In this document: positions 18,542 through 27,636 of the stretch, piece after piece
Position numbering within the stretch: position 1 is the first letter of the stretch
Layout of the letters: every line of letters starts with the position of its first letter
Source of the DNA: Mycolicibacterium tusciae JS617
Lineage (GTDB): Bacteria; Actinomycetota; Actinomycetes; Mycobacteriales; Mycobacteriaceae
Assembly (NCBI RefSeq): GCF_000243415.2
Contig: NZ_KI912270.1
Span: 4,650,903 to 4,714,902 of the forward strand
DNA: 64,000 nucleotides
Reading direction: 5' to 3'
Translations under genes and position numbers: made by a program
Notes under the pieces: generated by a model
Databases searched by the model: none
What the model saw: only the letters and a program-made list of their open reading frames with translations
What the model was told of the DNA's origin: nothing

Positions 18542-19749
18542 CTTCTTGATTCCTCAGAGTGGTTGTTTACCACTAATGCCGAGGCTAGACGTCAGCGCGT
18601 AAATACCTCGCCCGCAATGGGTAAGCAATCGCGTTACCTTCGCCCGCATGGTCGGAAGATCCCAGCGGATTGTCTTCGAGGGTTCTCAGTGCAATTCATC
18701 GTCGGGATCGGTGGGCGAGATGGTCACCCCGCGTTGTCGGCTGGCGCCCGCGACCGGCGCTTTCCTCGCGCTGGTGCTGCTCGCCGCCCTTGGAACGCGT
18801 ATCCGGCGGACAATCAATCGTTTCGGGACCGCAACCGGTGCGGGACAAGAGGAATCGGCATGAATGTCATTGCGGCGGCAACGAAGCCTTCATCCAACAG
18901 CGGAAGCCGCCGCGGCGGTCGCTGGCGCGGCGGGCGGCGCTGGGATCAACGGTGTAGTCGACGAGGTGCGGGCAGCGCGGGCGGCAGGCTCGACGAGATC
19001 CGCAGTGGGAGCCAGTCGACCCTGGGACGGTGCTGACCCTTCGGTGCGCTCGGGACGGCCGGTTTCGTTGGATCGCCGGTCGTAGTTGGCACCCGGCGCA
19101 ACGGCTTGATGCTCAGGCAATCCGGCCGGCCGAGCCCTAAACAGCATCGAATCCTGTATCCCCTGCGGTGATTTCTGGCGCGGGCAGGTCCGCTTTCATG
19201 CGTCACGGTGCTCCCACTCGAAGGAGTCGTATGCGGCCGCAATGCAGTCAGCCTCAGCATCGGGATGGTCATACGCGACCGCGTTAATCGCAGCGATGGT
19301 CTCGGGTCCACCTCACGACCAGCGATCGCGACGCCGTCGCGCATCGGGGGCGTGCCTTGTGTCCGGCGGTGGACGATGCGGCTTGTACGCGTGGGCAAGC
19401 GAATCCGTAGTCTTAGAAGTCACTTTCGAGCTGCCGCGGGTGTGCAGGAACGCGAGCACGACGCGTCGCTGTCGACATCGAGCCGAATTGTGGTCGCTCG
19501 GGAGGTACCGGCTGATCCGCACAGCATTGCCCTCGAATCTGCCGTTGATGACGGCGATCGAGCCAACGGCATCGCTGCGGATGTCCTCGGCGAGTTGGCG
19601 TACGAAAGCACCGATGCGGCAGCGGCTCACTGCAAGCTGCATCGGCCCCTCAGCCCCACAGTGCCGCCAAACAATCAAATGTTGTGCGGAGTATCGCGCG
19701 CCGTGCTGACGCGGGCGGCGGGCTTGCCAGAGAACGGTCTCAAACGTCC
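18542..19749. other. Long stretch without a supportable gene
   Basis: About 1.2 kb. Several 60-190-codon frames overlap on both strands but none has a good ribosome binding site, a family signature, or consistent wobble bias, and they contradict each other. A 71-codon frame at 18648-18863 has one hydrophobic helix and is the least bad candidate. I regard the stretch as degraded DNA. Confidence 0.35.
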
Positions 19750-19766
19750 ACAGCGAATTTTCAGCG
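19750..19766 (+). promoter_or_regulatory. TCAGC-type regulon box for the FHA-PP2C gene (weaker member)
   Basis: ACAGCG at 19750-19755 and TCAGCG at 19761-19766, period 11, followed after 8 nt by GACCGT as -10. The ATG at 19825 is 59 nt from the last box, matching the leadered class. The first hexamer deviates at one base. Confidence 0.5.
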
Positions 19767-19824
19767 GCTAAGTGGACCGTAGAAACCGTAGCCGCCAGCG
19801 CTGCCATCCAACGAAGGATCGAAG

Positions 19825-21159
19825 ATGCTGAACCTGAACAGCAAACGGACTCCCGACGCAGTAGCCCTCCGACATTGGGAGCACTGGTTTAAAGGAACAT
19901 CGCGTTCAACGACCGGGGCCAGCGGGGGCCAGCGCGAAGGTGCCGCCAGCCCCACGTCTCAGGCCCTCCCACCGAAACGTCCTTCCGGCGACCCGGCGCC
20001 AGACCGTGCGCAGCGACACGGCGAGCGAACCACCAAAAGCGGTGAGAATCAACGTCTGTCTCTGATTGCCGGGGCCGCGCCGCAGCTAGGGCAATATCGG
20101 CTCGAGTTCGACGACGGATCCTCGGTTGTCATTCTGGGTCGCGGCTTCATCGGACGCGAACCCACCCCGCCGCCCGGTGCGCTCGTTCAGCATCTCGTCA
20201 GGGTCCCGGATGGCACTCTCTCACTTTCTAGGACGCATCTTGAGTTCGATCTGGGTGAATCTGGGTTGTGGGTCCGTGACTGCGGTTCCACCAACGGCTC
20301 TGAGATCCTGATCAACGGACGCCGAACCGCGCTCGTGCCAGGAGTCCAGGTGGCAACCCCGTCGGGGTGCACGATCTACATGGGTGCTCGCCGATTAAAG
20401 GTAACAGCGACAGCAGGGCGCGCAGTGATAGGTGGCGCGACGGTCGACTGGGGTGTCGCCACCCGCATAGGCGCGAGGCGCAACGTAAATCAGGACGCAT
20501 ACTGCACCCAAGCCCCTGCTTTCGTCGTCGCCGATGGAATGGGCGGTCACGCCGCCGGTGCAATCGCGAGTCGGGAAGCCGTTGACGCCGTTGCGGCGCT
20601 GAGCGGCCAAACCGGCGTGACGGGCGAGATGCTCGAAACCTGTTTGGCCGACGCTAGCGCTCGGATCAACCAGATCCCAGTCGACCATGGCCGGCCGCCT
20701 GGAACCACGCTCAGCGGCGTGATCGTTACTCACGCCGACAAAGTACCAATCTGGATGGTGGTCAACATCGGCGATTCCCGCACTTACCGTGTGAACTCCG
20801 ACGGAATTCGGCAAATTAGTATCGACCATTCGGTCGTTCAGAAAATGATCAACGCGGGCGCGATCACTGCGTCAGCAGCGGCCTCCCTGCCGTACCGCAA
20901 TCTGCTAACCCGGGCACTCCGAGGTGACGAGCACCGGGCCGACACGTGGCGGCTGCCCATGCGCACCGACGACCGAATCCTTATCTGCTCAGACGGACTG
21001 ACCCGCGAAATTGGTGACGCCCACATCGCCCGCGTGTTGCGAAACATCGCTGAACCGCTGGCTGCTGCGGACGAACTGGTCAACGCTGCTGGCGATGCGG
21101 GCGGCCACGACGATGCGACCGCGTTGGTGATCGACGTCGTCGCGATCAGGCAAGTGTGA
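19825..21159 (+). CDS. FHA domain-PP2C phosphatase fusion protein
   Basis: 444 residues. Residues 1-75 are a low-complexity Ser/Pro/Arg-rich leader. Residues 85-185 form an FHA phosphothreonine-binding domain (IGREPTPP-like start, LSRTHLEFD, DCGSTNGSEI). Residues 200-440 are a PP2C/PPM Ser/Thr phosphatase with metal-binding motifs NQDAY, VADGMGGHAAG, NIGDSRTYR, ICSDGLTREI and GGHDDATALV. It would recognise phosphothreonine proteins made by Ser/Thr kinases and dephosphorylate them or their partners. Fused FHA-PP2C proteins are much less common than the separate PstP and FHA proteins of mycobacteria. No kinase gene is adjacent. No transmembrane helix is seen. Confidence 0.92.
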   Translation: MLNLNSKRTPDAVALRHWEHWFKGTSRSTTGASGGQREGAASPTSQALPPKRPSGDPAPDRAQRHGERTTKSGENQRLSLIAGAAPQLGQYRLEFDDGSSVVILGRGFIGREPTPPPGALVQHLVRVPDGTLSLSRTHLEFDLGESGLWVRDCGSTNGSEILINGRRTALVPGVQVATPSGCTIYMGARRLKVTATAGRAVIGGATVDWGVATRIGARRNVNQDAYCTQAPAFVVADGMGGHAAGAIASREAVDAVAALSGQTGVTGEMLETCLADASARINQIPVDHGRPPGTTLSGVIVTHADKVPIWMVVNIGDSRTYRVNSDGIRQISIDHSVVQKMINAGAITASAAASLPYRNLLTRALRGDEHRADTWRLPMRTDDRILICSDGLTREIGDAHIARVLRNIAEPLAAADELVNAAGDAGGHDDATALVIDVVAIRQV

Positions 21160-21878
21160 CTTCGGCTGGATGGCGGCCAGCGGGATTCCTGCTACGGCAG
21201 ATGTGACCGCGTCGCAACTGCACATAGCGACTCCGTTCGGCGGTTACCTCACAGCCTGATTTCATCGTTAGATGTACTGACCACAGACGTTAGGTCAGCA
21301 ACCGCGGGATCGAACGGTTTCTCAGCGACCCGATCCAAGCACTCATCAGCAGTCACCGAACTCACTGATCGTGCTGACCGTCAAGAACGACCAGCCCGCT
21401 ACACCCAATATTTTCCCGCTACACCCAATATTTTATAGCCCGGGGCCGGCAGTGCCTCCCTGCCTTGAAGACTCCGCTACCACCCTCATCGCGCTGCGAG
21501 GCTGAATGCAGGGCGTCCTGCATTGGGTTCACACCGACGGCGCCGGCCTGCACGTTGATTCCTACCTGCGATGCGCAGGAATCCGTACACACGCCGTGCA
21601 AAATGGCTGCACTACGCTTGACACCAGCGACCGCCGCTCACCGCCCACTACGAACGCACCGGCGCCGAGTGACAACTCGACCCCGGCAGGTCGCATGTAG
21701 CGGATTCATGATCGGCGTCGGATGATTCAACGGCGGTCCGCCAGATTCACGCGTTCACTATTCGGCGCGCCGAAGGCGAAGGTGATCCAATACGCGATCG
21801 CCAGTACTCCGAGGCGGCGACGGTGTTACTCCCGGCCGCTACGCTTCTGCCTACCGGAGACGGTGTCCATTTTCGAGT
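21160..21878. other. Intergenic stretch with a short tandem repeat
   Basis: No supportable gene in about 720 bp. It contains the 20-bp tandem repeat at 21395-21434 and is locally AT-richer than its surroundings. Confidence 0.4.
21395..21434. repeat. 20-bp perfect tandem direct repeat (two copies)
   Basis: CCCGCTACACCCAATATTTT occurs at 21395-21414 and again at 21415-21434 without mismatch or spacer. It may be a replication slip product or an insertion scar. Confidence 0.9.
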
Positions 21879-22211
21879 CTATTTGCCGTCACCATCGGGT
21901 TCGTTATCGGCTCCCGGGGGTTCGGTCTTGTCGCCGACCACCGCGAAGTTTTGATCTAGCTGCACGTCGACCTGATTGCCGTTGCTCAGGGTCACCTCCA
22001 CCTGGTAGAGGCTCTCCTCGTCGCCAACCTCGGTGGCAGTGACGGCGCCGCCGCCGGTGAACGCGAGCGCGGCCTGGCTTGCTTTCGTCAGGGCGTCGCC
22101 GGTGATGGGCGTCCCCTCGCCGTCGTCGGGCTGCGCCGCCGCGATACCGGTCCCGATCGCGACCGCCGCCGCGCCCACCGCTGTCACAGTTCCGATGTAC
22201 TTGAGTTTCAT
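21879..22211 (-). CDS. Secreted PepSY-domain protein
   Basis: 110 residues from ATG 22211. Signal peptide MKLKYIGTVTAVGAAAVAIG ends at AAAQPDD. The mature domain (DALTKASQAALAFTGGGAVTATEVG followed by YQVEVTLSNGNQVDVQLDQNFAVV) has the PepSY fold pattern; PepSY modules often inhibit or modulate extracytoplasmic proteases or sensors. An acidic tail rich in D, E, P and G follows. The gene starts 47 bp after the histidine kinase gene on the same strand, an arrangement (regulator, kinase, PepSY) that suggests it tunes or is controlled by that system. Confidence 0.85.
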   Translation of the reverse strand: MKLKYIGTVTAVGAAAVAIGTGIAAAQPDDGEGTPITGDALTKASQAALAFTGGGAVTATEVGDEESLYQVEVTLSNGNQVDVQLDQNFAVVGDKTEPPGADNEPDGDGK

Positions 22212-22257
22212 GGTCGCCAGCGTGCGCCAAGTTTCCTGAAAGCAACCTGAACGGCGC

Positions 22258-23628
22258 TCATTCGCGATGTACCGGCATGCTGACCTCGACGCATGCGCCG
22301 CCGAGCGGTGATCGAGAGATCGACACCGAGCCGCCGTGCGCCCGAACGACCTCGTCGACGATGGCCAAACCCAGACCACTGCCCCCGTCGTCGCGGGAGC
22401 GCGATTCGTCGAGCCGAACGAACCGCTTCAGCACCCGCTGCCGGTCGGCCTCTGGAATCCCCGGCCCGTCGTCGCCGACCGTCAGCACCACAACGTTGCC
22501 GCGGTCGGCGAGGGTGATGTCGATCCGCGCCCCCGCGTGCCTGGCGGCGTTCTCGCCCAGATTGCGCAACACACGCCGCAACGCATCGACGTCGCCGTGC
22601 ACTCGCGCCGCCTCCACCGCTGACGTGTCTACCTCCCACGAGGTGGTGGACCGAAGCCGCCGGGCCTCCTCGAACGCCAGGTCGTCGAGGTCCACCGGCG
22701 CGGGGGGCGGTGGGATGTGTTCGTCCGCCCGCGCCAGCAGCAACAGGTCCTCGACCAGTCGTTGTATCCGCAGTTCCTCGGCCAACACCACGTCGGCCAG
22801 TTCCCTGGTAGAGGTTCTGTCGGGATACGCAAGGGCGATCTCAGCATGATGGCGGATCGTGGTGATGGGCGAGCGCAGCTCGTGCGAGGCGTCAGAAACG
22901 AAGCGCCGCTGAGTGTCTCGGGCACTTTCGAGCCGCGCCAGCATCTGGTTCATGGTGGCGGCGAGTCTGCCGATCTCGTCGCTGGTATGCGGTTGCGGAA
23001 CCCGGCGGTGCAATTGTGCGGCAGAGATCTCGTCGACCTCGCGTCGGATCGCCTCGACCGGAGCGAGGGCGCGGCCGACCATAACCCAGGTGGTGACGGC
23101 CACCACCAACAGCAGCAGCGGCAGTCCGACCAAAAGCAGCCCGGTGACCATCGCGGTGGTCTCGAAAACACCGAACAACGCCCTGGCCACCAGCACCGTT
23201 CGTGGGCCGTCGCGAGTCTGCGCGCCCTGCGCGACCGCAAGGAAATCCTCGTTGTCCAGCGGAGTGAGGACTTGCGCGGACTCACCCGGCCTCAGTCGCG
23301 CCACGGGGGCTTCACCGTCGACGTTGCGGCTCGACGCGACCACGGAGCCGTCCGGGCCGAGCACCTGAATCAATTGCTCCTCGCTGCCGGCTACCTCGAA
23401 GGTCGGTGGTTGGCCGGCGTCGAGTTGGTGCGCCACCTCCAGCGCCTGCGTCCCGGCGGCATCCTTGACCTCGTCTATCAGCGTGCTCCGCAGCACAAGG
23501 AGCAGCACCATCGCGCCGGCGACAAGCGCAAAGGCGACGAGGGCGGTCGCGACGGCAGTGGTGCCCGCCCGTACCGTGCCGACGCGCGCACGTATCCGGT
23601 GGGTGGCGCGGCCGGTCCACTCACCCAC
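22258..23628 (-). CDS. Sensor histidine kinase of the RR-HK-PepSY operon
   Basis: About 456 residues starting at GTG 23628, overlapping the regulator stop by 8 nt (a TTG at 23637 is also in frame). Two transmembrane helices (about 22-44 and 150-175) enclose an extracytoplasmic domain of about 105 residues. HAMP, then the phospho-accepting His in SDASHELRSPITT, N-box RRVLRNLGENAARH, G1 box DDGPGIP and G2 box GGSGLGLAIV are all intact. It should sense an envelope signal and phosphorylate the regulator encoded just upstream. The downstream PepSY protein is a plausible accessory. Confidence 0.95.
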   Translation of the reverse strand: MGEWTGRATHRIRARVGTVRAGTTAVATALVAFALVAGAMVLLLVLRSTLIDEVKDAAGTQALEVAHQLDAGQPPTFEVAGSEEQLIQVLGPDGSVVASSRNVDGEAPVARLRPGESAQVLTPLDNEDFLAVAQGAQTRDGPRTVLVARALFGVFETTAMVTGLLLVGLPLLLLVVAVTTWVMVGRALAPVEAIRREVDEISAAQLHRRVPQPHTSDEIGRLAATMNQMLARLESARDTQRRFVSDASHELRSPITTIRHHAEIALAYPDRTSTRELADVVLAEELRIQRLVEDLLLLARADEHIPPPPAPVDLDDLAFEEARRLRSTTSWEVDTSAVEAARVHGDVDALRRVLRNLGENAARHAGARIDITLADRGNVVVLTVGDDGPGIPEADRQRVLKRFVRLDESRSRDDGGSGLGLAIVDEVVRAHGGSVSISRSPLGGACVEVSMPVHRE

Positions 23629-24298
23629 TATGAACAACCAGCCGATACCCGGCGCCGCGGACGGTTTCGATCACCGACTGCTTCGTTGACCGGCCGAGCT
23701 TAGTGCGCAGCCGCCCCACGTAGACCTCGACGATGTTCGGATCGCCGTCGAAGTTGAAATCCCAAATGTGGTCGAGGATGTCGTTCTTCGACAGCACTTC
23801 GCCGGGGTGATGCAGGAAGAACTCCAGGATCGCGAACTCGCGCGGCGTCAAAGCGATCGCCTCTCCGGAAAGCCAAACGCGGCGTTCTGCCGGATTCAAC
23901 CGCAGATCGCCGACCTCGAGCACGACCGGCCGAGCCCGTGCGCCCCGGCGCAACAACGCCCGCAGCCTGGCGACCAGCACCGCGTACGCGAACGGCTTGG
24001 ACAGGTAGTCGTCGGCGCCGGTGTCCAAACCCTCCACCTCGTCCCAGACTCCGTCTTTAGCGGTCAGCAGCAAGATCGGGGTCCAATTGCCATCCTCACG
24101 CAGGGTTCTGCACACCTGATAACCGTTCACACCGGGCAACATGATGTCGAGAACGATTGCATCGAAAGGGTTTTCGCGCGCCATCCAGAGGCCGTCGGTG
24201 CCGTTGTGCACGACATCGACGGCAAATCCCTCTGCCTCGAGCCCTTTGCGCAGCCCTGCGGCAAGACGCTGCTCGTCTTCGACCACCAGTACACGCAT
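23621..24298 (-). CDS. OmpR-family response regulator, autoregulation likely
   Basis: 225 residues from ATG 24298 (MRVLVVEDEQR). Receiver with acidic pocket VEDE, phosphoacceptor Asp in AIVLDIMLPG (about residue 51), Thr in LLTAKD and Lys in YLSKPF; winged-helix domain from about 130 (LTPREFAILEFFLHH, IVEVYVGRLRTKL, IETVRGAGYRL). The organisation resembles MprA/TrcR-like mycobacterial regulators. Its own promoter carries a TCAGC-type double box at 24324-24340, so it is a prime candidate for the protein that binds the twelve boxes in this window. The other candidate is the regulator at 36063. Confidence 0.95.
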   Translation of the reverse strand: MRVLVVEDEQRLAAGLRKGLEAEGFAVDVVHNGTDGLWMARENPFDAIVLDIMLPGVNGYQVCRTLREDGNWTPILLLTAKDGVWDEVEGLDTGADDYLSKPFAYAVLVARLRALLRRGARARPVVLEVGDLRLNPAERRVWLSGEAIALTPREFAILEFFLHHPGEVLSKNDILDHIWDFNFDGDPNIVEVYVGRLRTKLGRSTKQSVIETVRGAGYRLVVHSG

Positions 24299-24323
24299 CG
24301 TGCAGGCAATGATCGCAGTCCGA

Positions 24324-24340
24324 AACTGAAGGACAGCTGA
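24324..24340 (-). promoter_or_regulatory. TCAGC-type regulon box upstream of the 24298 response regulator
   Basis: On the minus strand TCAGCT (24340-24335) and TCAGTT (24329-24324), period 11, then 9 nt, then GATCAT as -10 (24314-24309). The ATG is 26 nt from the last box, so the transcript would have almost no leader. Suggests autoregulation. Confidence 0.65.
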
Positions 24341-24499
24341 ACGCAACGGCGATGTTGGCCAGAGCTTTCCCGACTCCGTGAAACTGTTTGATTGGCAACC
24401 AACGTCTCGTACCGGTGGTCGGCAGCAGCCAGGCTCGAGGCGACCAATCCAACCGGGGGTGCCCTCCACCGGCTGGCCGGAGTGGTTGCCGCGGTCTTC

Positions 24500-24580
24500 A
24501 GCGTGGACCCGGCGCGCCACCGGCTGACTCGGGGTGAGGTCGAGGTGGAGTTGACGTCCCACGAATATGGGGGTTCTTGA
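24500..24580 (+). pseudogene. Fragment of a response-regulator DNA-binding domain
   Basis: A short plus-strand piece reads DPARHRLTRGEVEVELTSHEY, nearly the same as DPARHRVTRGEVEVELTPREY in the regulator at 36063 (nucleotides 36468-36528). It stops at once in GGS-stop. It marks a former or partial duplication of the RR region, inserted between the RR operon and the DUF347 gene. Confidence 0.75.
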
Positions 24581-24783
24581 GTTGTGGCAGCCATGCGGGA
24601 ACACCGAGGTGATCTCCCCCGCGCCCCGACACTTGATGCGGCTATCCGCGGGCCCGGATCACCGTGGTGTGTCTGCGCCGCTCAGTTGCGCGTGCCACCT
24701 GAGTTCTGATAGCCGTCCTTGCGTCTTGCCGGCCAAGACGCTTGGGTGTGGTCTCGCAAACGTCATCGATTGCAACGGATTTC

Positions 24784-24800
24784 TCAGCGTTCGTTCAGCG
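24784..24800 (+). promoter_or_regulatory. TCAGC-type regulon box upstream of the first DUF347 gene
   Basis: TCAGCG at 24784-24789 and 24795-24800 (period 11), then 9 nt, then TACGGT as -10 (24810-24815). The GTG start at 24824 is 24 nt from the last box, a leaderless arrangement. Confidence 0.75.
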
Positions 24801-24823
24801 GACCGTCGATACGGTCCGGCGTT

Positions 24824-26080
24824 GTGAGTGAGACGAGATCCAAGGGCGGCGTGACCGGCCGTGTGATGCTGAGCAAGGTGCCCGAGATCACGGTGTGGTT
24901 CTGGGTCATCAAGATTTTGTGTACGACGGTGGGCGAGAGCTTCGCCGACTGGATCAACATGACGTTGGGTGTCGGCTTGAACGCGACCGCCCTCATCTTC
25001 ACGGTCATACTTGCCGTGGTGCTGGGCTGGCAGTTGCGCCTCCCCCGGTATGTGCCGTTCGTGTACTGGCTGACAGTCGTGGTGGTCAGCGTGACGGGCA
25101 CGCTATACACCGACATCCTCACCGATGGTTTCGGTGTTCCGCTCGCGCTGAGTACCAGCGTGTTCGGTGCCGTGTTGGCGGTGGTCTTCGGCGTGTGGTG
25201 GGTCCGAGAGCGGACATTGTCGATCCACAGCATCACCACGTTGCCGCGAGAGTTGTTCTACTGGCTCGCGATACTGGTCACCTTCGCCCTCGGCACGGCA
25301 GCCGGCGATTGGATCCTGGCACTCACCGGGTGGGGACCAGGTACGGCCGTGCTGTTGCCGGCTGGGCTGATCGTCGCGGTCGTGATCGGCTGGAGGCTGG
25401 GCGCCAACGCGGTCTTGTCGTTCTGGTTGGCCTACATCCTGACCCGCCCATTGGGTGCGAACCTCGGTGACTGGTTGGGTTTCCCGCCCGACCAACAGGG
25501 CCTCGGCCTGGGAACCGCGATCACCAGTGTGATCTTCCTGGCCGCGATCCTCGCGACGGTCGTGTACCTGACGATCACCCGCCGCGACGTGATCGACACG
25601 CCCGAAGACGCCGACACGACGTCGCAACAACGGAATCCGTTGCGCGAGCGGATCATGCTGGGGTACTACGCTGCTGTCGCGGTCGCCACGGGTGCGCTGC
25701 TGGTCTGGGCCGCCGGGCAACCGCACGCAATTGCGGCGGCCAGCGAGGCGGAATCGGGTTCGTCGGTCACCGTGACACTGACCCCAGGGCAATCGGCCAC
25801 CGCGAAATTCCCGCTCGCCGAGGTGACGAAGTTCCGCACCATCACCGCCGATACACTGGCGAAGGTGCAAGCCGGTGACCAGGCGGGCGCCACGGCGCGG
25901 GTCAAGGACCTCGAGACCGATTGGGATGACGATCAGGCCACCCTGCAGCCGATGGACAACGTCGGCTGGACCGTGCTCGATGCCCAGATCGACGGTGTCC
26001 TGACCGCGGTCCGGGCCGCCAACCCGGATCCCACGACCGAGACGCAGGCCCTCACCGCGCTGCTGACCGCACTTCACTGA
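24824..26080 (+). CDS. DUF347-repeat (COG4705-type) integral membrane protein with C-terminal extracytoplasmic domain
   Basis: 418 residues. Residues 15-275 hold about eight transmembrane helices in four similar two-helix repeats with motifs such as KILCTTVGESFADW, SVTGTLYTD, LGTAAGDW and TRPLGANLGDWLG. These acidic T-x-G-x-x-x-(A/G)-D signatures define the DUF347 family. A further helix near 293-310 precedes a soluble domain of about 110 residues (VTVTLTPGQSATAKFPL onwards) that I do not recognise. GTG 24824 fits a leaderless transcript from the box at 24784. The family is unstudied; transport or sensing at the membrane is plausible. A paralogue is at 34482-35396 and a fragment at 33425. Confidence 0.88.
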   Translation: MSETRSKGGVTGRVMLSKVPEITVWFWVIKILCTTVGESFADWINMTLGVGLNATALIFTVILAVVLGWQLRLPRYVPFVYWLTVVVVSVTGTLYTDILTDGFGVPLALSTSVFGAVLAVVFGVWWVRERTLSIHSITTLPRELFYWLAILVTFALGTAAGDWILALTGWGPGTAVLLPAGLIVAVVIGWRLGANAVLSFWLAYILTRPLGANLGDWLGFPPDQQGLGLGTAITSVIFLAAILATVVYLTITRRDVIDTPEDADTTSQQRNPLRERIMLGYYAAVAVATGALLVWAAGQPHAIAAASEAESGSSVTVTLTPGQSATAKFPLAEVTKFRTITADTLAKVQAGDQAGATARVKDLETDWDDDQATLQPMDNVGWTVLDAQIDGVLTAVRAANPDPTTETQALTALLTALH

Positions 26081-26544
26081 GGTCGAGCCGAGTCCGCTAC
26101 GACAACGGTCCGGGCGACCCGGGCCATGTCGCTCCGAGACGAGGGCAAACGTCGGGCCGCAACCCATGCCGGTGGCGTTGCAACGTCGACAGAAATCGCT
26201 ATCAGCCACGGCAGCGGGGGCGCGACCAAGGGCTTGAGCGAGGATCACGCATCGGTTCACCCTCACCGGTATTGGAAGGGCACTGCCAGGGGTCTAGGAG
26301 AGCGTCGCCCCGCAAAACCCCGACGCCCCCGACAGGATCGACAATGCGCCGAAATCCAGTGCGCCGGCATACGCGCGGTCACGATGAGCCTGTCCATGCT
26401 TGCGTGAAGGTCGATGGCGGCGAGGTCGCCGGTGGAGCAATTCGAAGACTGCGGTCGGGCTTGCACGGCAAGTGTCGGCCTGTCGATTCGGAGGTCGCCG
26501 AGAGCCATGGTGTTCGTCGAGGATGTGCGATCGCGGCGGCTCGA
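26081..26544. other. Intergenic stretch without a supported gene
   Basis: Overlapping short frames only; no family signature or regulatory element seen. Confidence 0.35.
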
Positions 26545-27020
26545 TCAGCTCCGCTGGAACAGGCGGATCACTGCTCGGGCCGCACCTTCCCAGAAGTCCA
26601 AGCCGATAACGACGAGGGCGCCGATCGCGGCTGCCATCAGCACGACGTGAACCGAGCGACGGCCCGCGCGGCTCCAGTACACGTCTTCAAGGTGCAGCCA
26701 TAACGCGAACTCGTCCAACGTCAGCGCCGCCCCGACTCCGAATATCGCGGCCAGCAGCGGATGATCGCCGTAGTCGAACGCGAACGCCAAGTACCCGGTA
26801 AGCAGAGCAATCCGATGCCGGGCACCAAGTGGTGCACGTGAACGTCGGCGATCTCGATGTTGCGCACGCAACGAAGCTGGCGCCGTACCGCGTGCGCGAG
26901 GCCCCGCACGGCGGCAAACGTGAGAAGAAACGACGTCAGGACGGCGAACGCACCCAGCTTGCCCTCGTCGATGATGCGGATCTGAAACTCTTCGGCGATC
27001 TCAGCGAGGAACCCGTTCAT
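26545..27020 (-). pseudogene. Small integral membrane protein, frameshifted
   Basis: From ATG 27020 the product reads NGFLAEIAEEFQIRIIDEG, a helix LGAFAVLTSFLLTFAAVRG, then IEIADVHVHHLVPGIGLL. The frame is lost around 26800-26820 and the continuation lies in the next frame: LLTGYLAFAFDYGDHPLLAA, GVGAALTLDEFALWLHLEDVYW, then a last helix. The HVHHLVPG...ALTLDEFALWL pattern belongs to a mycobacterial/actinobacterial family of unknown integral membrane proteins. One base change would restore about 159 codons, so this is either a recent pseudogene or an assembly error. Confidence 0.7.
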
Positions 27021-27029
27021 CGCGGCCAC

Positions 27030-27562
27030 GTTCTTCTTACGCCTTCGATGGTCGTCATCGCGTTTGGAGAGATGGTCATTCCTCGTCGGCCCGGGAACGC
27101 GTCCTGCGGACGTGCCGTTTCTGGGCATCCCGGAAGCGCCGCACGGCGCTTGGCCGCTCCCACACCTGATTGCGCGCTAGGTCTGGAATGTTTGCAAGGT
27201 CGACGCTGTCGGGGCGACCGACGTTTCCAGCCACCGGTGTAGGTATCGCAGGGTGCTGCGCGCGTGCCGGAGAAGCCGCAACCTCGGATTAGACGGCACG
27301 CCCCCGACACGACCATCGATCGAGGCGCAAACGTCGACCAGCGCCTGCATCGAATCCTCGAGATGCTCACCACGCCGTTTATCCTGCTCCAATAGTGCTG
27401 TCGGTCAACGAAATATGCGCGTCCGTCGAGCAGCGGGAAGGCTCCTCGATCGAGACGGCGAAGCCCACGAAGTGGCCGGGTCGGCTCAGCATCGTCCTCA
27501 GCGGACTCCCGCCGAGGGTGCGCGGGGTTGATCGAGTGACGCAGTACCCGCCAAGGCGGTCT
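27030..27562. other. Intergenic stretch without a confident gene
   Basis: A 71-codon minus-strand frame at 27177-27392 (EQDKRRGEHLEDSMQALVDV followed by CASIDG and an Arg-rich helix) could be a small protein but has no recognised family. Nothing else is supported. Confidence 0.35.
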
Positions 27563-27579
27563 TCAGCGGCTGCACAGCG
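27563..27579 (+). promoter_or_regulatory. TCAGC-type regulon box upstream of the membrane esterase
   Basis: TCAGCG (27563-27568) and ACAGCG (27574-27579), period 11, then 9 nt, then CAATAT as -10 (27589-27594). The ATG at 27637 is 58 nt from the last box with AGGAG as ribosome binding site, as in the other leadered members. Confidence 0.6.
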
Positions 27580-27636
27580 TCCGGGGGGCAATATCAAACC
27601 AAATTCGGCCAGGATCGGAGACAGGAGCTGGTGGTC

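Noticed and set aside
18542..19807. Several ORFs of 60-190 codons on both strands
   Set aside because: They overlap and contradict each other, lack start signals and family motifs; no single frame could be preferred.
27177..27392. 71-codon minus-strand ORF with a charged helix
   Set aside because: No homologous family recognised and no ribosome binding site; kept only as a remark in the intergenic entry.
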